Of a stretch of 61,908 nucleotides of DNA, positions 15,784 through 24,168 are shown in pieces. A model generated the notes under the pieces. The model did no database searches and was not told the DNA's origin. It was given only the letters and a program-made list of their open reading frames with translations. Position numbers and translations under genes: made by a program. The first letter of the stretch is position 1, and every line of letters begins with the position of its first letter. The DNA is from Pelagicoccus sp. SDUM812003 (GTDB lineage: Bacteria > Verrucomicrobiota > Verrucomicrobiia > Opitutales > Opitutaceae): contig NZ_JARXHY010000022.1 of the NCBI RefSeq assembly GCF_031127815.1, positions 1-61,908 of the forward strand, in the 5' to 3' direction.

Positions 15784-15933
15784 ATGACTACAAGCGGGAA
15801 ACGATCAGATCCGAAACCCGGCACCCTGCTCGAGGAGCCGGTGACGGTCGCCGAAGTTGTTTCGAACGGAAAGAATGCGTTCTATTTCAAACTTGCCTGG
15901 CGCGGGGACGAGTCGGAGTCGCCGGAGGTTTAG
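15784..15933 (+). other. Short open frame of unknown origin, possible gene remnant
   Basis: A frame of about 49 codons opens at an ATG (MTTSGKRSDPKPGTLLEEPV) and ends in TAG after KLAWRGDESESPEV. The composition looks protein-like (VTVAEVVSNGKNAFYF), but I recognise no family and see no ribosome binding site. It lies after the propeller remnant and may be part of the same decayed patch. Confidence 0.25.
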
Positions 15934-16144
15934 GAGATGCTGAACACCGATCGCACGTTTTATAAAGTGTATCCATTATAAGGACACTGAAGTCGAGTGA
16001 AAGGCGCGTGGGCCTTGTGCTTGAAGCGACGAAGGTCTGGCGGTCTTGCACGCTAGCAAAAAACGCGTGGTTTGGAACCATCAGCCGATTCCTTTTCGAG
16101 ACAGCTCGCATTCGCGCGCGGAGCCGTGCTTTTTGGGGGGTCGC

Positions 16145-16414
16145 TTAGCTGTCCTCTAGCTCGTAGCCGCGGTCGTGGAGAAACGAGATCAGTGAATCGG
16201 TATCGCAGTTCTCCAGCTTAGATCCGTCCTGCCATTGGAGAACGGGCAGCTTGCCGGAGATGCTTTCCTGATCGATGCCGGTTTCGTCGGCCACCTCGTT
16301 GAGTGGCGCCCCGGATCGGTCGCGGAAGCCGATGCCATGGGTTTCGAGAAATTCGGCCACCGGGTGGGTGTCCGCTTGGTCCTCGGGCAGGTAGAGTTTC
16401 GGTAGATTGTTCAT
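16145..16414 (-). CDS. Glutaredoxin-like protein without active-site cysteines
   Basis: An 89-residue protein with the outline of a glutaredoxin or GST N-terminal thioredoxin fold. It has a first strand KLYLPEDQ, a helix HPVAEFLETHGIGF, a strand-turn with a likely cis-proline in KLPVLQW, and a final helix LISFLHDRGYEL. Where glutaredoxins carry CPYC, this protein reads PEDQADTH, so there is no nucleophilic cysteine. The only cysteine is near the end (ENCDTD), in the region that normally contacts glutathione. It may be a binding or adaptor protein, or a relic. No partner gene is adjacent; the propeller remnant and a GH43 gene flank it. Confidence 0.6.
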   Translation of the reverse strand: MNNLPKLYLPEDQADTHPVAEFLETHGIGFRDRSGAPLNEVADETGIDQESISGKLPVLQWQDGSKLENCDTDSLISFLHDRGYELEDS

Positions 16415-16821
16415 AGTTGAAATTTAGCTCAAACCATACCAATGCGGGCTCGACGAGAGGACCACAGCAGGGGCCGGTTATCGCGCATCGAGACGATGCA
16501 AGCTGCATGGGACAAGACGCAAAACGCAGTCCGTGAGCGACTGCTTGGTTGGGATGTTCGTCTACTTGTAGAGAGAAACTGGATACGAAACTGGCTCGTC
16601 TTTGATTCCCTTACGAAGGTTCACTTCGGCGTTTTCACCAGTTACGCCGCGAAGCGCGTTCGAGTTCCCGCGGCGCGTGAAGCGAGTTTGTGACGTTAGG
16701 CGTTTTTTCTGGCGGGTTTCCTGGGGCGTTCGCGCATTTTTTCCTGAGTACCCACCCTGCGGATCGGACTGCGATGTCTGGTCACGCATTCCTAGTGTAA
16801 TCTAAACACCATCCCTAATCT
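16415..16821. other. Intergenic region upstream of GH43
   Basis: About 400 bases divergent between the glutaredoxin-like gene and the GH43 gene. It must carry both promoters. I found no convincing operator, hairpin or coding remnant. Confidence 0.45.
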
Positions 16822-19416
16822 ATGAGCTCACTGTCTTCATTGGGCGGCGAGGAGCTACGTTCTCAGTTCTCGCGGCTCTCGCGTACCCTATCATCAGCCA
16901 GCCTTGCGCTTGGTTGCGGCCTACTTGGCCTTTCCGGTTTCGTTTCTCAAGTCGATGCGAAGCAGCCGCCGCAGGATATTCCAACCTATTCCAATGTTTC
17001 GGTGCATGATCCATCGGTGATCAAGGCGGGCGATCGCTACTACGTGTTCGGTTCCCATGGGGCTTCCGCATGGTCGGAGGATTTGCTGAACTGGACGCAA
17101 GTGGCCTCCACGGTGAACGCGGGCAATCCGCCTCACTTCGACACCTTTCAGAGCGAGCTTTCGGAGCTCATCGACTGGACGGCGGCGGGCACGCTATGGG
17201 CCGCGGACGTGATCCAGCTCGAAGACGGCAGGTTCTACTACTATTACAACGTTTGGACTGATTATGAGGGCTATCGCAGCTACATGGGGCTTGCGGTGGC
17301 GGACGAGATCGAGGGTCCGTACACGGACCTAGGCGAGATCATGCGGGCGGGGACCGGAGTGCCGGGATTCAATCCTAGCGTGGATCCGAATACCATCGAT
17401 CCTGCGTTGTTTTACGATGAGGAAGGGCGCTTGTGGATGACCTATGGCTCCTACTCGGGCGGTATCTATATTTTGGAGATGGATCCGGTTTCCGGCATGC
17501 CGCTCGATGGTCAGGGCTGGGGAACCTTTCTCATGGGAGGCGACCATGCCAGGATGGAAGGGCCCTTCATCGAGTATAATCCAGAAACTGGATACTACTA
17601 CTTGTTTCTTTCCTTCGGAGGCCTCGGGGCCGCGGATGGCTATAACATGCGTGTGTTTCGTTCGGAAAACCCGGATGGGCCCTACTACGACCCACAGGGG
17701 ACCAACATGACTGAAGCCGAGGTCGAATGGGACTTTTCGACCATCGAACCGCATGGGTTGAAGCTTGCGGGAAACTGGCAGTTTCTCCCGGAGGAGGGCG
17801 AGCTCGCTGAGTCCACCGGTTATCTGTCGCCAGGGCACAATTCAGTGATCCGAGATCCGGATACGGGAAACTGGTACAACATTTTCCACACTCGCTTCGT
17901 AGGTCGGGGCGAAGCCCACGAAGTGCGCGTGCACGAGCTGTACTTCAACGAAGAGGGGTGGCCGGTCATGGCTCCGCATCGCTACGCAGGCGAGGAGACG
18001 GCCCATGAGCGCCGCAGCGATGTTCCGGGCGACTACAAGCTGATCCTTCATGAAAAGGAGATTTCCGGCGCGGTGAGCCCTTCCTTGCTGATCACGCTGC
18101 AACCAAATGGAAAGGTGACGGGCGAAGCCTCTGGCAAATGGAAGCGCCGCCCGGGCGACCGCATTGAAATCGAGCTGGAGGGAGAGCGCTATCTAGGCGT
18201 GTTCAGCACGGAGTGGGACGATGAGCAGGCCGCGTGGGTTTATTGTTTTTCGGCCCATTCCGACCAAGGCGTATCGATTTGGGGTAGCAAGACGGTGGTG
18301 AGCGAACGTCCTACCGAGTACCAGCTGCTTCAGGAGCGCTCGGCGCTTTTTGGATACGATTTCTCGTTCCAGTTGCCCCAGCCGAAAGGGAACCCTCACA
18401 GCGTCTACAGCTACACCCTGGAGGAGGGACCTACAGGCATGTCGGTGGATCGGGCTACCGGCTACGTGAACTGGCGACCGACGCTAACCGATGCGGGACA
18501 GGTTTACACAGTGACGGTTCGAGTGATGAACACCGCTCCAGACAACCCGATCGAGTACCTGTACACCTTTGATCTCGCCACCTACGCGCCGACAACAGTG
18601 GAGCGAGTGTCGCTCGACTTCGATTCCGAAGCAGCAGGCGGGCTGCTAGATGTCGATGGCGCGGCCACAGGTTTCACCCATCGCCTTCCGGGCACTGGCG
18701 GGGACTTGCCAGAGCTGGATCCGCTGGTCGAGTTGGACACCTCCGCTGGCGCGCTCAAGGTGCAGACTACGACTTCCGATTTCTTCGGCGGAGCAGGCCT
18801 GGCTGGCGCTAGCATGCCCGGCGTATCGCTCGCTGGTCTCGGCTTTGGCGGCGAAGGCGATTTCGCGATCTCGGTTAGCTTCCTGCCGCTGGTCGGGCTG
18901 GAGCTGATCGATCAGGTCGGCCTCTACGTTGGTACGAGCAAGGACGCTCTTACGCGAGCTGGCACCATCGTCTTCGCGGCTCCGGAGTACTTCGCCACTC
19001 ATTCTCAGAATGCGGTCGATCACAGCGGTCGATTCGCGGGATTCGGTCTCGATGTTAGCGATGGCATGGATGTCACTATCGCTCGCGAGAACGGGCAGTG
19101 GGGCTACGCTGTCGATGGCGTGTCGTGGGCTCCGACCACCCAGCCTGGTTTCCTCGAAGGCGAGGCGGACCTTTACGCTGGGGTGTTCGGCATCACGCCG
19201 CTCAACGGAAACTCCAAGACCATCGGAGTGGACGCTTTCTCCGTGGTGCTGGCTACCGATCAGCCGTGGCTGAGCGCATTCGAGCAATGGAGGGTGATCC
19301 ACTTCGCCCAGCTCGAAGCGACTGGCATCGCCGCCAACGGGGCGGATCCTGACAAGGACAAGCGCACCAACGAGCAGGAGTTCGAGGACGGAACCGACCC
19401 CTTGCTTGCAGACTGA
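16822..19416 (+). CDS. Secreted GH43 arabinanase-like glycoside hydrolase with C-terminal extension
   Basis: An 864-residue exported enzyme probably acting on arabinan or related pentose polymers. After a long signal (hydrophobic core about 25-44, cleavage near VDA) the five-bladed GH43 domain runs from about 55 to 380. VHDPSVI (Asp 63) is the general base position, TIDPALFYD (about 194) the pKa-modulating Asp, and RMEGPFIEY (about 246) the acid Glu. LSPGHNSV (about 340) supplies the histidine that binds the central metal in endo-arabinanases. A GH43 C-terminal beta domain follows (about 395-500), then an Ig/cadherin-like unit (GPTGMSVDRATGYVNW). Next is a lectin-like region rich in Gly/Ala, and the tail is an acidic thrombospondin-type-3-like motif (DPDKDKRTNEQEFEDGTDP). 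It stands alone. Endo versus exo action is undecided. Confidence 0.85.
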   Translation: MSSLSSLGGEELRSQFSRLSRTLSSASLALGCGLLGLSGFVSQVDAKQPPQDIPTYSNVSVHDPSVIKAGDRYYVFGSHGASAWSEDLLNWTQVASTVNAGNPPHFDTFQSELSELIDWTAAGTLWAADVIQLEDGRFYYYYNVWTDYEGYRSYMGLAVADEIEGPYTDLGEIMRAGTGVPGFNPSVDPNTIDPALFYDEEGRLWMTYGSYSGGIYILEMDPVSGMPLDGQGWGTFLMGGDHARMEGPFIEYNPETGYYYLFLSFGGLGAADGYNMRVFRSENPDGPYYDPQGTNMTEAEVEWDFSTIEPHGLKLAGNWQFLPEEGELAESTGYLSPGHNSVIRDPDTGNWYNIFHTRFVGRGEAHEVRVHELYFNEEGWPVMAPHRYAGEETAHERRSDVPGDYKLILHEKEISGAVSPSLLITLQPNGKVTGEASGKWKRRPGDRIEIELEGERYLGVFSTEWDDEQAAWVYCFSAHSDQGVSIWGSKTVVSERPTEYQLLQERSALFGYDFSFQLPQPKGNPHSVYSYTLEEGPTGMSVDRATGYVNWRPTLTDAGQVYTVTVRVMNTAPDNPIEYLYTFDLATYAPTTVERVSLDFDSEAAGGLLDVDGAATGFTHRLPGTGGDLPELDPLVELDTSAGALKVQTTTSDFFGGAGLAGASMPGVSLAGLGFGGEGDFAISVSFLPLVGLELIDQVGLYVGTSKDALTRAGTIVFAAPEYFATHSQNAVDHSGRFAGFGLDVSDGMDVTIARENGQWGYAVDGVSWAPTTQPGFLEGEADLYAGVFGITPLNGNSKTIGVDAFSVVLATDQPWLSAFEQWRVIHFAQLEATGIAANGADPDKDKRTNEQEFEDGTDPLLAD

Positions 19417-19447
19417 TCAGACGATCGATCGAGAAGAAACGATTTCA

Positions 19448-19476
19448 GCCGCCACGCCTTCGGGCGCGGCGGCTTT
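19448..19476. terminator. Rho-independent terminator between GH43 and DUF418 genes
   Basis: The arms GCCGCCACGCC and GGCGCGGCGGC (one mismatch) close a UUCG tetraloop and are followed by TTT on the plus strand. It lies between convergent genes, 32 bp after the GH43 stop. Confidence 0.7.
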
Positions 19477-19480
19477 GCCC

Positions 19481-20692
19481 TCACGCTGCTTGTTTGGTGG
19501 CGATGGGCCGTCGTTTCAGGGGAAGCCAGGTCAGGTAGTGCCAGAGCATTTCGCAAGGGCCCTGCTTGAACTTGAGAAACCAGAGGTTGCAGAAGGTGAC
19601 GAAGCCGACGAAGAGCCCGAAGCCAAGGAGAAGGCTATATACGGTGTTGAAATGCTCGGCCAGAGCGAGGCCGTAGGGATAGAAGATGAAGCCGCCGACG
19701 AGCGATTGCATCATGTAGTTCGAAAGGCTCATGCGGCCGTAGCTTCGCAAGGGTTTGACCAACGCACGAAACCACCCGGTGGCGTGCAGCGAGCAGAATA
19801 GGGAAACCATCGCGCCGATCTGGAAAAGGTTTTTCCATACGTTGCTCAGCGTTTGCAGGGCCCATCTGTATTGATCGTTCACTGACGAGAGAACGTTGAA
19901 TTCGAAGAGGAGAAATGCGGCGAAGATCGTCGAGCTGACCCCGAGAACGGTGAGCCAACGCTTCCTGAGCCGCTGGCCGGTCTCGAACCAGCCTTGTCGA
20001 CCGATGAAGACGCCGAGGGTAAATAGGCCGGCGGTTTGCTCGATGCGACCGTTTTCCAGGGACCAAAAGAATGTGGATTTGAAGCCGGTCCATGAATTCG
20101 CGGCCAGGGACCAAAAGCTGCCTTCGCTCATGTAGCTGCTGGTCAGGCCCCAAAACTCGCCGACTCGCATGTCTATTCTCTCGTAGTTGGGGTTCCAATA
20201 CGCTTGGGCAAGCTGGTAGAGCTCCAACGGTTGGGCCAGAAAGAGGCAACCGACAAGAAGCAGCATGCGATTGCTCAGGTGACGCATGAAGAAGAGAATG
20301 GGCCCCAGCAGGGCGTAGATGAGCAGCACTTCTCCGGGGAAAAGGATGGAGTTCACCCAGGCGAATCCGAAAAGGATCAGCATCCTCCAGAGAAAAATCG
20401 GTCCGAAATCGACGCCATCCTTCGCTCTTCGACTGAACTGGAGATGAAAGGTGAAGCCGAACAAGAGGGCGAAGATGCCATAGGCCTTGCTGCCGAAGAT
20501 GAAGAACATGCCGGTCCAGATGGCACCGTTGAGCTCGACCATCCACTCCGGTTGCAGGGCGTTGTCCGGAAAGACGTAGTAGTTGAAATGCTCGATGCTA
20601 TGCAGGAGCAGAATGCCCATAATGGCGAAGCCGCGGAGGGCGTCCACCAGGTCGTAGCGTGAAGAAGCCGGCAGGGTCGTTGGAAGTGACAT
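19481..20692 (-). CDS. DUF418 domain membrane protein (YeiB-like)
   Basis: A 403-residue polytopic inner-membrane protein. It opens with SSRYDLVDALRGFAIMGILLLHSI, the entry signature of YeiB/DUF418 and acyltransferase-3-like proteins. About nine to ten spans follow. The C-terminal DUF418 domain includes GRMSLSNYMMQSLVGGFIFYP, and ends with FKQGPCEMLWHYLTW, the usual GPxExLWRxxT ending of the family. Function is unknown; transport or acyl transfer at the envelope has been proposed for relatives. I chose the ATG at 20692 (MSLPTTLPAS) because the upstream in-frame extension is basic and unlike the family. It is convergent with GH43. Confidence 0.85.
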   Translation of the reverse strand: MSLPTTLPASSRYDLVDALRGFAIMGILLLHSIEHFNYYVFPDNALQPEWMVELNGAIWTGMFFIFGSKAYGIFALLFGFTFHLQFSRRAKDGVDFGPIFLWRMLILFGFAWVNSILFPGEVLLIYALLGPILFFMRHLSNRMLLLVGCLFLAQPLELYQLAQAYWNPNYERIDMRVGEFWGLTSSYMSEGSFWSLAANSWTGFKSTFFWSLENGRIEQTAGLFTLGVFIGRQGWFETGQRLRKRWLTVLGVSSTIFAAFLLFEFNVLSSVNDQYRWALQTLSNVWKNLFQIGAMVSLFCSLHATGWFRALVKPLRSYGRMSLSNYMMQSLVGGFIFYPYGLALAEHFNTVYSLLLGFGLFVGFVTFCNLWFLKFKQGPCEMLWHYLTWLPLKRRPIATKQAA

Positions 20693-21178
20693 GCGCGCGA
20701 GACGTCTGAGGTTTTTTGGGGGGAGGGAAAGGCGGTCCGTTGGGCCTCGCCTTTTACGGAGAGATGCCGCGATCTTGTCGCGTCGCTCGCCAGTGCCCAA
20801 AAATATTATACAGGCTAGGTGGTGAAATCAGAACGCCTGATCGGGGGCATTAGCAAGCGACGGAATTCCGTTCGCGAATCGGAATTTAGGATACGCGTTT
20901 GCGGTCGTCTGGTCTATCCCCTGTTCGGGGGAAGCTTGCCGTTTTTTTTGAAAACGAAGCAGGAAGGGGACTGAGTAGTTGAGAGCTGAATACCAGGTTC
21001 GGCTGAGCTCTGGCGAGCGAGGCGTTGCTTTGGCGAATCTGCAGGCCGTTTTTTTATTCAAGCGCTTGGCAAGGGCCTGAGGGCGCTGCAACCGAGGCGC
21101 AGAAGCGCCCCAGGCTCCGCAATGGGACGCGGGGCGCGTTTCCACAACGCCGGCGGCCGCGCAGGTCCTATCTCGATT
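20693..21178. other. Intergenic region, no gene seen
   Basis: About 490 bases between the DUF418 start and the GNAT stop. There are runs of T near 20941 and 21052 and short G/C inverted repeats (GGCGCAGAAGCGCC), but no clear terminator, RNA or coding remnant. Confidence 0.4.
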
Positions 21179-21703
21179 TCAACGAAGTCTGGCTGTTGGC
21201 GCTGCGAAGGCGTCCACCCGCAGTTGATAGCTGGTGAAGGTTCTTCCGAGCCACTCGCTCTCGAACACCTTGGATGCGACCCGTCGCAGAAAGCGGTACT
21301 CGGGACGCGTATGGAGAAAGTGAATCAGAACCTCCGAATGTCCGAGGGCCCTGGCCCAGAGCATGAGTTTCTGGAACACGCGTTTGCCGATGCCCCAGTG
21401 CTGTTCGTCGATGACGATCGCTAGTTCGAAGTCGTCGCCGTTGGCTTGGATTCCGCACCAGCCGACAAGCGCGTCTTGGTAGGTGATGGCCCGTACGCGA
21501 CAGCCCGCGGTCGCATCGACATCGAGTTTTTCCTGTATCCAGATATTGATAGACGTCGCATCAAAGGGATCGTGCTGAACCAGGTGTTCTCGAATCTTGG
21601 CGCGATTCAGCAAGGCGATGAAAGCCGCGGGGTCGACTTCGTCGAAACGACGGTACTCGAACGGCGCCTCTTCGTTCGACGAGCTTGGAAAGCGAGGAAT
21701 CAT
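21179..21703 (-). CDS. GNAT family N-acetyltransferase
   Basis: A 174-residue cytoplasmic acetyltransferase. The first half (FEYRRFDEVDPAAFIALLNRA) and a middle strand pair (VRAITYQDALVGWCGIQ, DFELAIVIDEQHWG) give the GNAT core. EQHWGIGKRVFQKLM is the acetyl-CoA pyrophosphate-binding loop (Q/RxxGxG/A) with its helix. Here the classic arginine or glutamine is followed by HWGIG, an acceptable variant. The substrate cannot be guessed. It is divergent from the sigma/FecR operon across about 200 bp. Confidence 0.82.
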   Translation of the reverse strand: MIPRFPSSSNEEAPFEYRRFDEVDPAAFIALLNRAKIREHLVQHDPFDATSINIWIQEKLDVDATAGCRVRAITYQDALVGWCGIQANGDDFELAIVIDEQHWGIGKRVFQKLMLWARALGHSEVLIHFLHTRPEYRFLRRVASKVFESEWLGRTFTSYQLRVDAFAAPTARLR

Positions 21704-21904
21704 ATCTAGGGGAACGATCCAGACCTCTCGATGACTGGGAAGCCGGAAATCCCATCAGGCGAAACTCCAGGCGGCGCTTCGGACCGAAGAAGGTTGTTTC
21801 TGACGATCCGTTTTTCGGTGAGTTTCCTTTAGCGGAACCTGCGGTATGAAGTGTTTCATAGGAGGAAGCCCTGTTGCGCTTCTTTTCTGTGCTTACCCCG
21901 ACCT

Positions 21905-22447
21905 ATGGAATTCAGCGAACCAGAGACGACGCAATGGTTTGATAGCGAGATTTTGCCTCATCAGGACGATTTGAAGGCCTGGCTGCGGGCTCGTTTTCCA
22001 TCCATCAGCGATGTGGACGACCTGCTGCAAGAGAGCTTTCGTCGTCTGATCAAGGCCAGAGCCTCCGGACCGATCGTGAACCCGCGAGCCTTTCTCTTCG
22101 TGACCGCTCGCAATCTAGCCCTCAACCACCTCCGCCACCTCCGATACGAGCGTCCGGAAGGGAGCCGGGAGATGGATCCGCTCAGCATCGTGGACGAGAT
22201 GCGATCGCCGCTGGACAACTTGGCGGTGAAGGAGGAGGTGCAGCATCTCATCGCGGCCATCCAGTCGCTGCCGAGGCGTTGCCGTCAGGTGATGACCTTG
22301 AGAAAGATCTATGGCCTGTCGCAGAAGGAGGTCGCGAACCGGCTCGGCATTTCGGAACACACTGTAGAAGCCCAGGGAAGCATCGGGCTGCGAAAGTGTA
22401 TCGAGTACTTCCGTCGGAAAGGGTATCCGACACGCAAGCAAACATGA
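21905..22447 (+). CDS. FecI-like ECF sigma factor
   Basis: A 180-residue ECF sigma factor. Region 2 has SISDVDDLLQESFRRLIKA and NPRAFLFVTARNLALNHLRH. Region 4 has LPRRCRQVMTLRKIYGLSQKEVANRLGISEHTVEAQ, with the HTH that reads the -35 element. I use the ATG at 21905 (MEFSEPE); an upstream in-frame extension is Cys/Arg-rich and not family-like. Its TGA overlaps the ATG of the FecR gene (ATGA), so the sigma factor and its regulator are translationally coupled. By analogy with FecIR systems it should direct transcription of the STN receptor genes that follow. Confidence 0.9.
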   Translation: MEFSEPETTQWFDSEILPHQDDLKAWLRARFPSISDVDDLLQESFRRLIKARASGPIVNPRAFLFVTARNLALNHLRHLRYERPEGSREMDPLSIVDEMRSPLDNLAVKEEVQHLIAAIQSLPRRCRQVMTLRKIYGLSQKEVANRLGISEHTVEAQGSIGLRKCIEYFRRKGYPTRKQT

Positions 22448-23529
22448 AGAAGCGAGAGACGCGTAGCGCCATCAGTAGCGAAGTGGAGCGCCAGGCAGCC
22501 GACTGGACCCTCAAAATCGACCGTGGGCTCACGGCGCGAGAGCAGGATGACTATACCAATTGGTTGGCCGTGGATCGCAGCCATCGGGAAGCGATGAAGC
22601 TCTGCGCCTGGGGCTGGGCTGAGCTCGACCGGCTATCCGGTCTGCCCTCGTCACGGCACTCCCCCATCGAGCCGGATCTGCTGGCCCCTGGAAATCCGTA
22701 CGCCCGGGCCCACCAGATCCGTCGGCTGGTCAAGTGGGGTGCGGCGTTGCTTCCTGCTGCGGCTTGTCTGCTTCTCGTATTCAAGCTTTGGGACTTCGAG
22801 GAAGCAAAGTCCCGGCCAACCAGCGTCCCCGTAGCCGCTCAGGAGGAGCGGATACCGTCCTTCAGCCGCATCGAAAAGCTAAACCTGCCCGATGGTTCGG
22901 AAGTCGAGTTGAATCGAGGAGCCCGAGTGGAAACCCATTACACCGCTGCGGAGCGTCGCTTGCGCTTGGTGAGCGGGGAAGCGAACTTCAAAGTGGCCAA
23001 GGATCCGAATCGCCCCTTCGTGGTCGAGGTGAATCAGGTCACCCTACGAGCCTTGGGCACCGTCTTCAACGTGCGGGCCGATGCAGCTTTGGTGGACCTG
23101 ATCGTGACGGAAGGTCGGGTCAAGGTGGAGACCCGCGAAGTGGAGCGAGGCGAAGAGTCGGAGAGTCCGGTGGTTACGGTTGGCCAGCGCGCCGTGGTGA
23201 AGGAAGACCGACAACGGCCTCGGCTGGAAGTCTATTCGATCGAGCGCGAGTTTATCGAGCAAGCCTTGATCTGGCAGCCCAAGCTGCTCGATTTCGACGC
23301 CGTCCCGTTGATGACCATTATAGAGGAATTCAATCGGAGAAACGCTATAAAGATCGTCGTCGACAGCGAGGAGATCCGACAGATTTCGTTGAGCTGCTCC
23401 TTTTGGTCCGACAATGTCGAGGGCTTCGTCCGTCTTATGGAGCTGAGCTTCGATTTGCGAGCCGTCTATAGAGATGAGGAAATCTTGCTAAAAAGAGCCG
23501 AACCCGAGGCTCGGCAAGTCGTGAAATAA
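22444..23529 (+). CDS. FecR family anti-sigma/signal transducer
   Basis: A 361-residue single-span inner-membrane protein. The cytoplasmic N terminus has the FecR N-terminal pattern (ERQAADWTLKIDRGLTAREQDDYTNWLAVD), which binds the sigma factor. The span is at about 98-116. The periplasmic FecR domain includes LNLPDGSEVELNRGARV, LVSGEANFKVAKD and RALGTVFNVRA. The C-terminal part (LDFDAVPLMTIIEEFNRRNAIKIVVD) is STN-like, as in DUF4974-type FecR proteins, and may contact the receptor's STN domain. It overlaps the sigma gene by 4 nt. It should hold the sigma factor inactive, or activate it, depending on receptor occupancy. Confidence 0.92.
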   Translation: MKKRETRSAISSEVERQAADWTLKIDRGLTAREQDDYTNWLAVDRSHREAMKLCAWGWAELDRLSGLPSSRHSPIEPDLLAPGNPYARAHQIRRLVKWGAALLPAAACLLLVFKLWDFEEAKSRPTSVPVAAQEERIPSFSRIEKLNLPDGSEVELNRGARVETHYTAAERRLRLVSGEANFKVAKDPNRPFVVEVNQVTLRALGTVFNVRADAALVDLIVTEGRVKVETREVERGEESESPVVTVGQRAVVKEDRQRPRLEVYSIEREFIEQALIWQPKLLDFDAVPLMTIIEEFNRRNAIKIVVDSEEIRQISLSCSFWSDNVEGFVRLMELSFDLRAVYRDEEILLKRAEPEARQVVK

Positions 23530-23556
23530 TGCCTATCGGTTTGATATATCGTTCGA

Positions 23557-24087
23557 ATGCGCCTGCGTTGGAGACTTGATCGTATCCAGCGCCTAGGTTC
23601 GCTGGCATTGGTTATACTAGCTGGTTTGCTTGGCTGCGCCCGGACTCAGGAGAGGCATGACTTCGATCTGCCTGCTGGCCGAGCCGATCTGACCCTGATG
23701 CAGTTCGCCAAACAGGCCAAGGTGGAGATCATATACGATGCCGAGGCGGTGGAAGGAGCGTTGACCAACGCAGTCAGCGGCTCCTATTCGCCAAGCGATG
23801 CCTTGGGCAAGATGTTAAGCGGCACGGGATTGACGGCGGATAGGGACGCCGCGACCGGGGCTTTCGCGGTGGGGCGAGGGCTCAGCGAGGAGCTGGGGCG
23901 GGAGTCTGCCACGGACGAGAAGGAGAGCTCGGCCCAGGGCCCTTCTTCGCCACCCCTCCCATGGATTCAACAAATTTGCAGGTGCGCCAGTCCGTACCGC
24001 GGCATGGCCGCGCTTGGCCACGTAAGAGAATATATGGAATCTGAACCCTTGGAACGGAAAGTTGATATAAAATTTAAAAAGGTTTAG
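23557..24087 (+). pseudogene. Truncated STN-domain gene, probable remnant of a TonB-dependent receptor
   Basis: A 176-residue frame with an N-terminal signal-like stretch (SLALVILAGLLGCA) and an STN domain at about 34-105: HDFDLPAGRADLTLMQFAKQ, VEIIYDAEAVEG, YSPSDALGKMLSGTGL, GAFAVGRG. The remaining 70 residues have no domain and end in KVDIKFKKV. Plug and barrel are missing. The layout repeats the first 110 residues of the full receptor that begins 81 bp downstream. I therefore read it as a receptor gene that lost its 3' part, though a free-standing STN protein working with FecR is possible. LLGC could act as a lipobox. Confidence 0.6.
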
Positions 24088-24168
24088 CGGAAAAGGCCAT
24101 GGCGAGGTTTGTAGTAGTAAACCAACATATTGCCTAAATGTTATACGCCATTGCCACGCTGCTCGTAA

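Noticed and set aside
226-15988. TATAGGGACACT at 226-237 and a similar TATAAGGACACT at 15977-15988 as insertion-sequence ends
   Set aside because: The shared string is only 12 nt with a mismatch, no transposase or target duplication is near either copy, and chance is a reasonable explanation.
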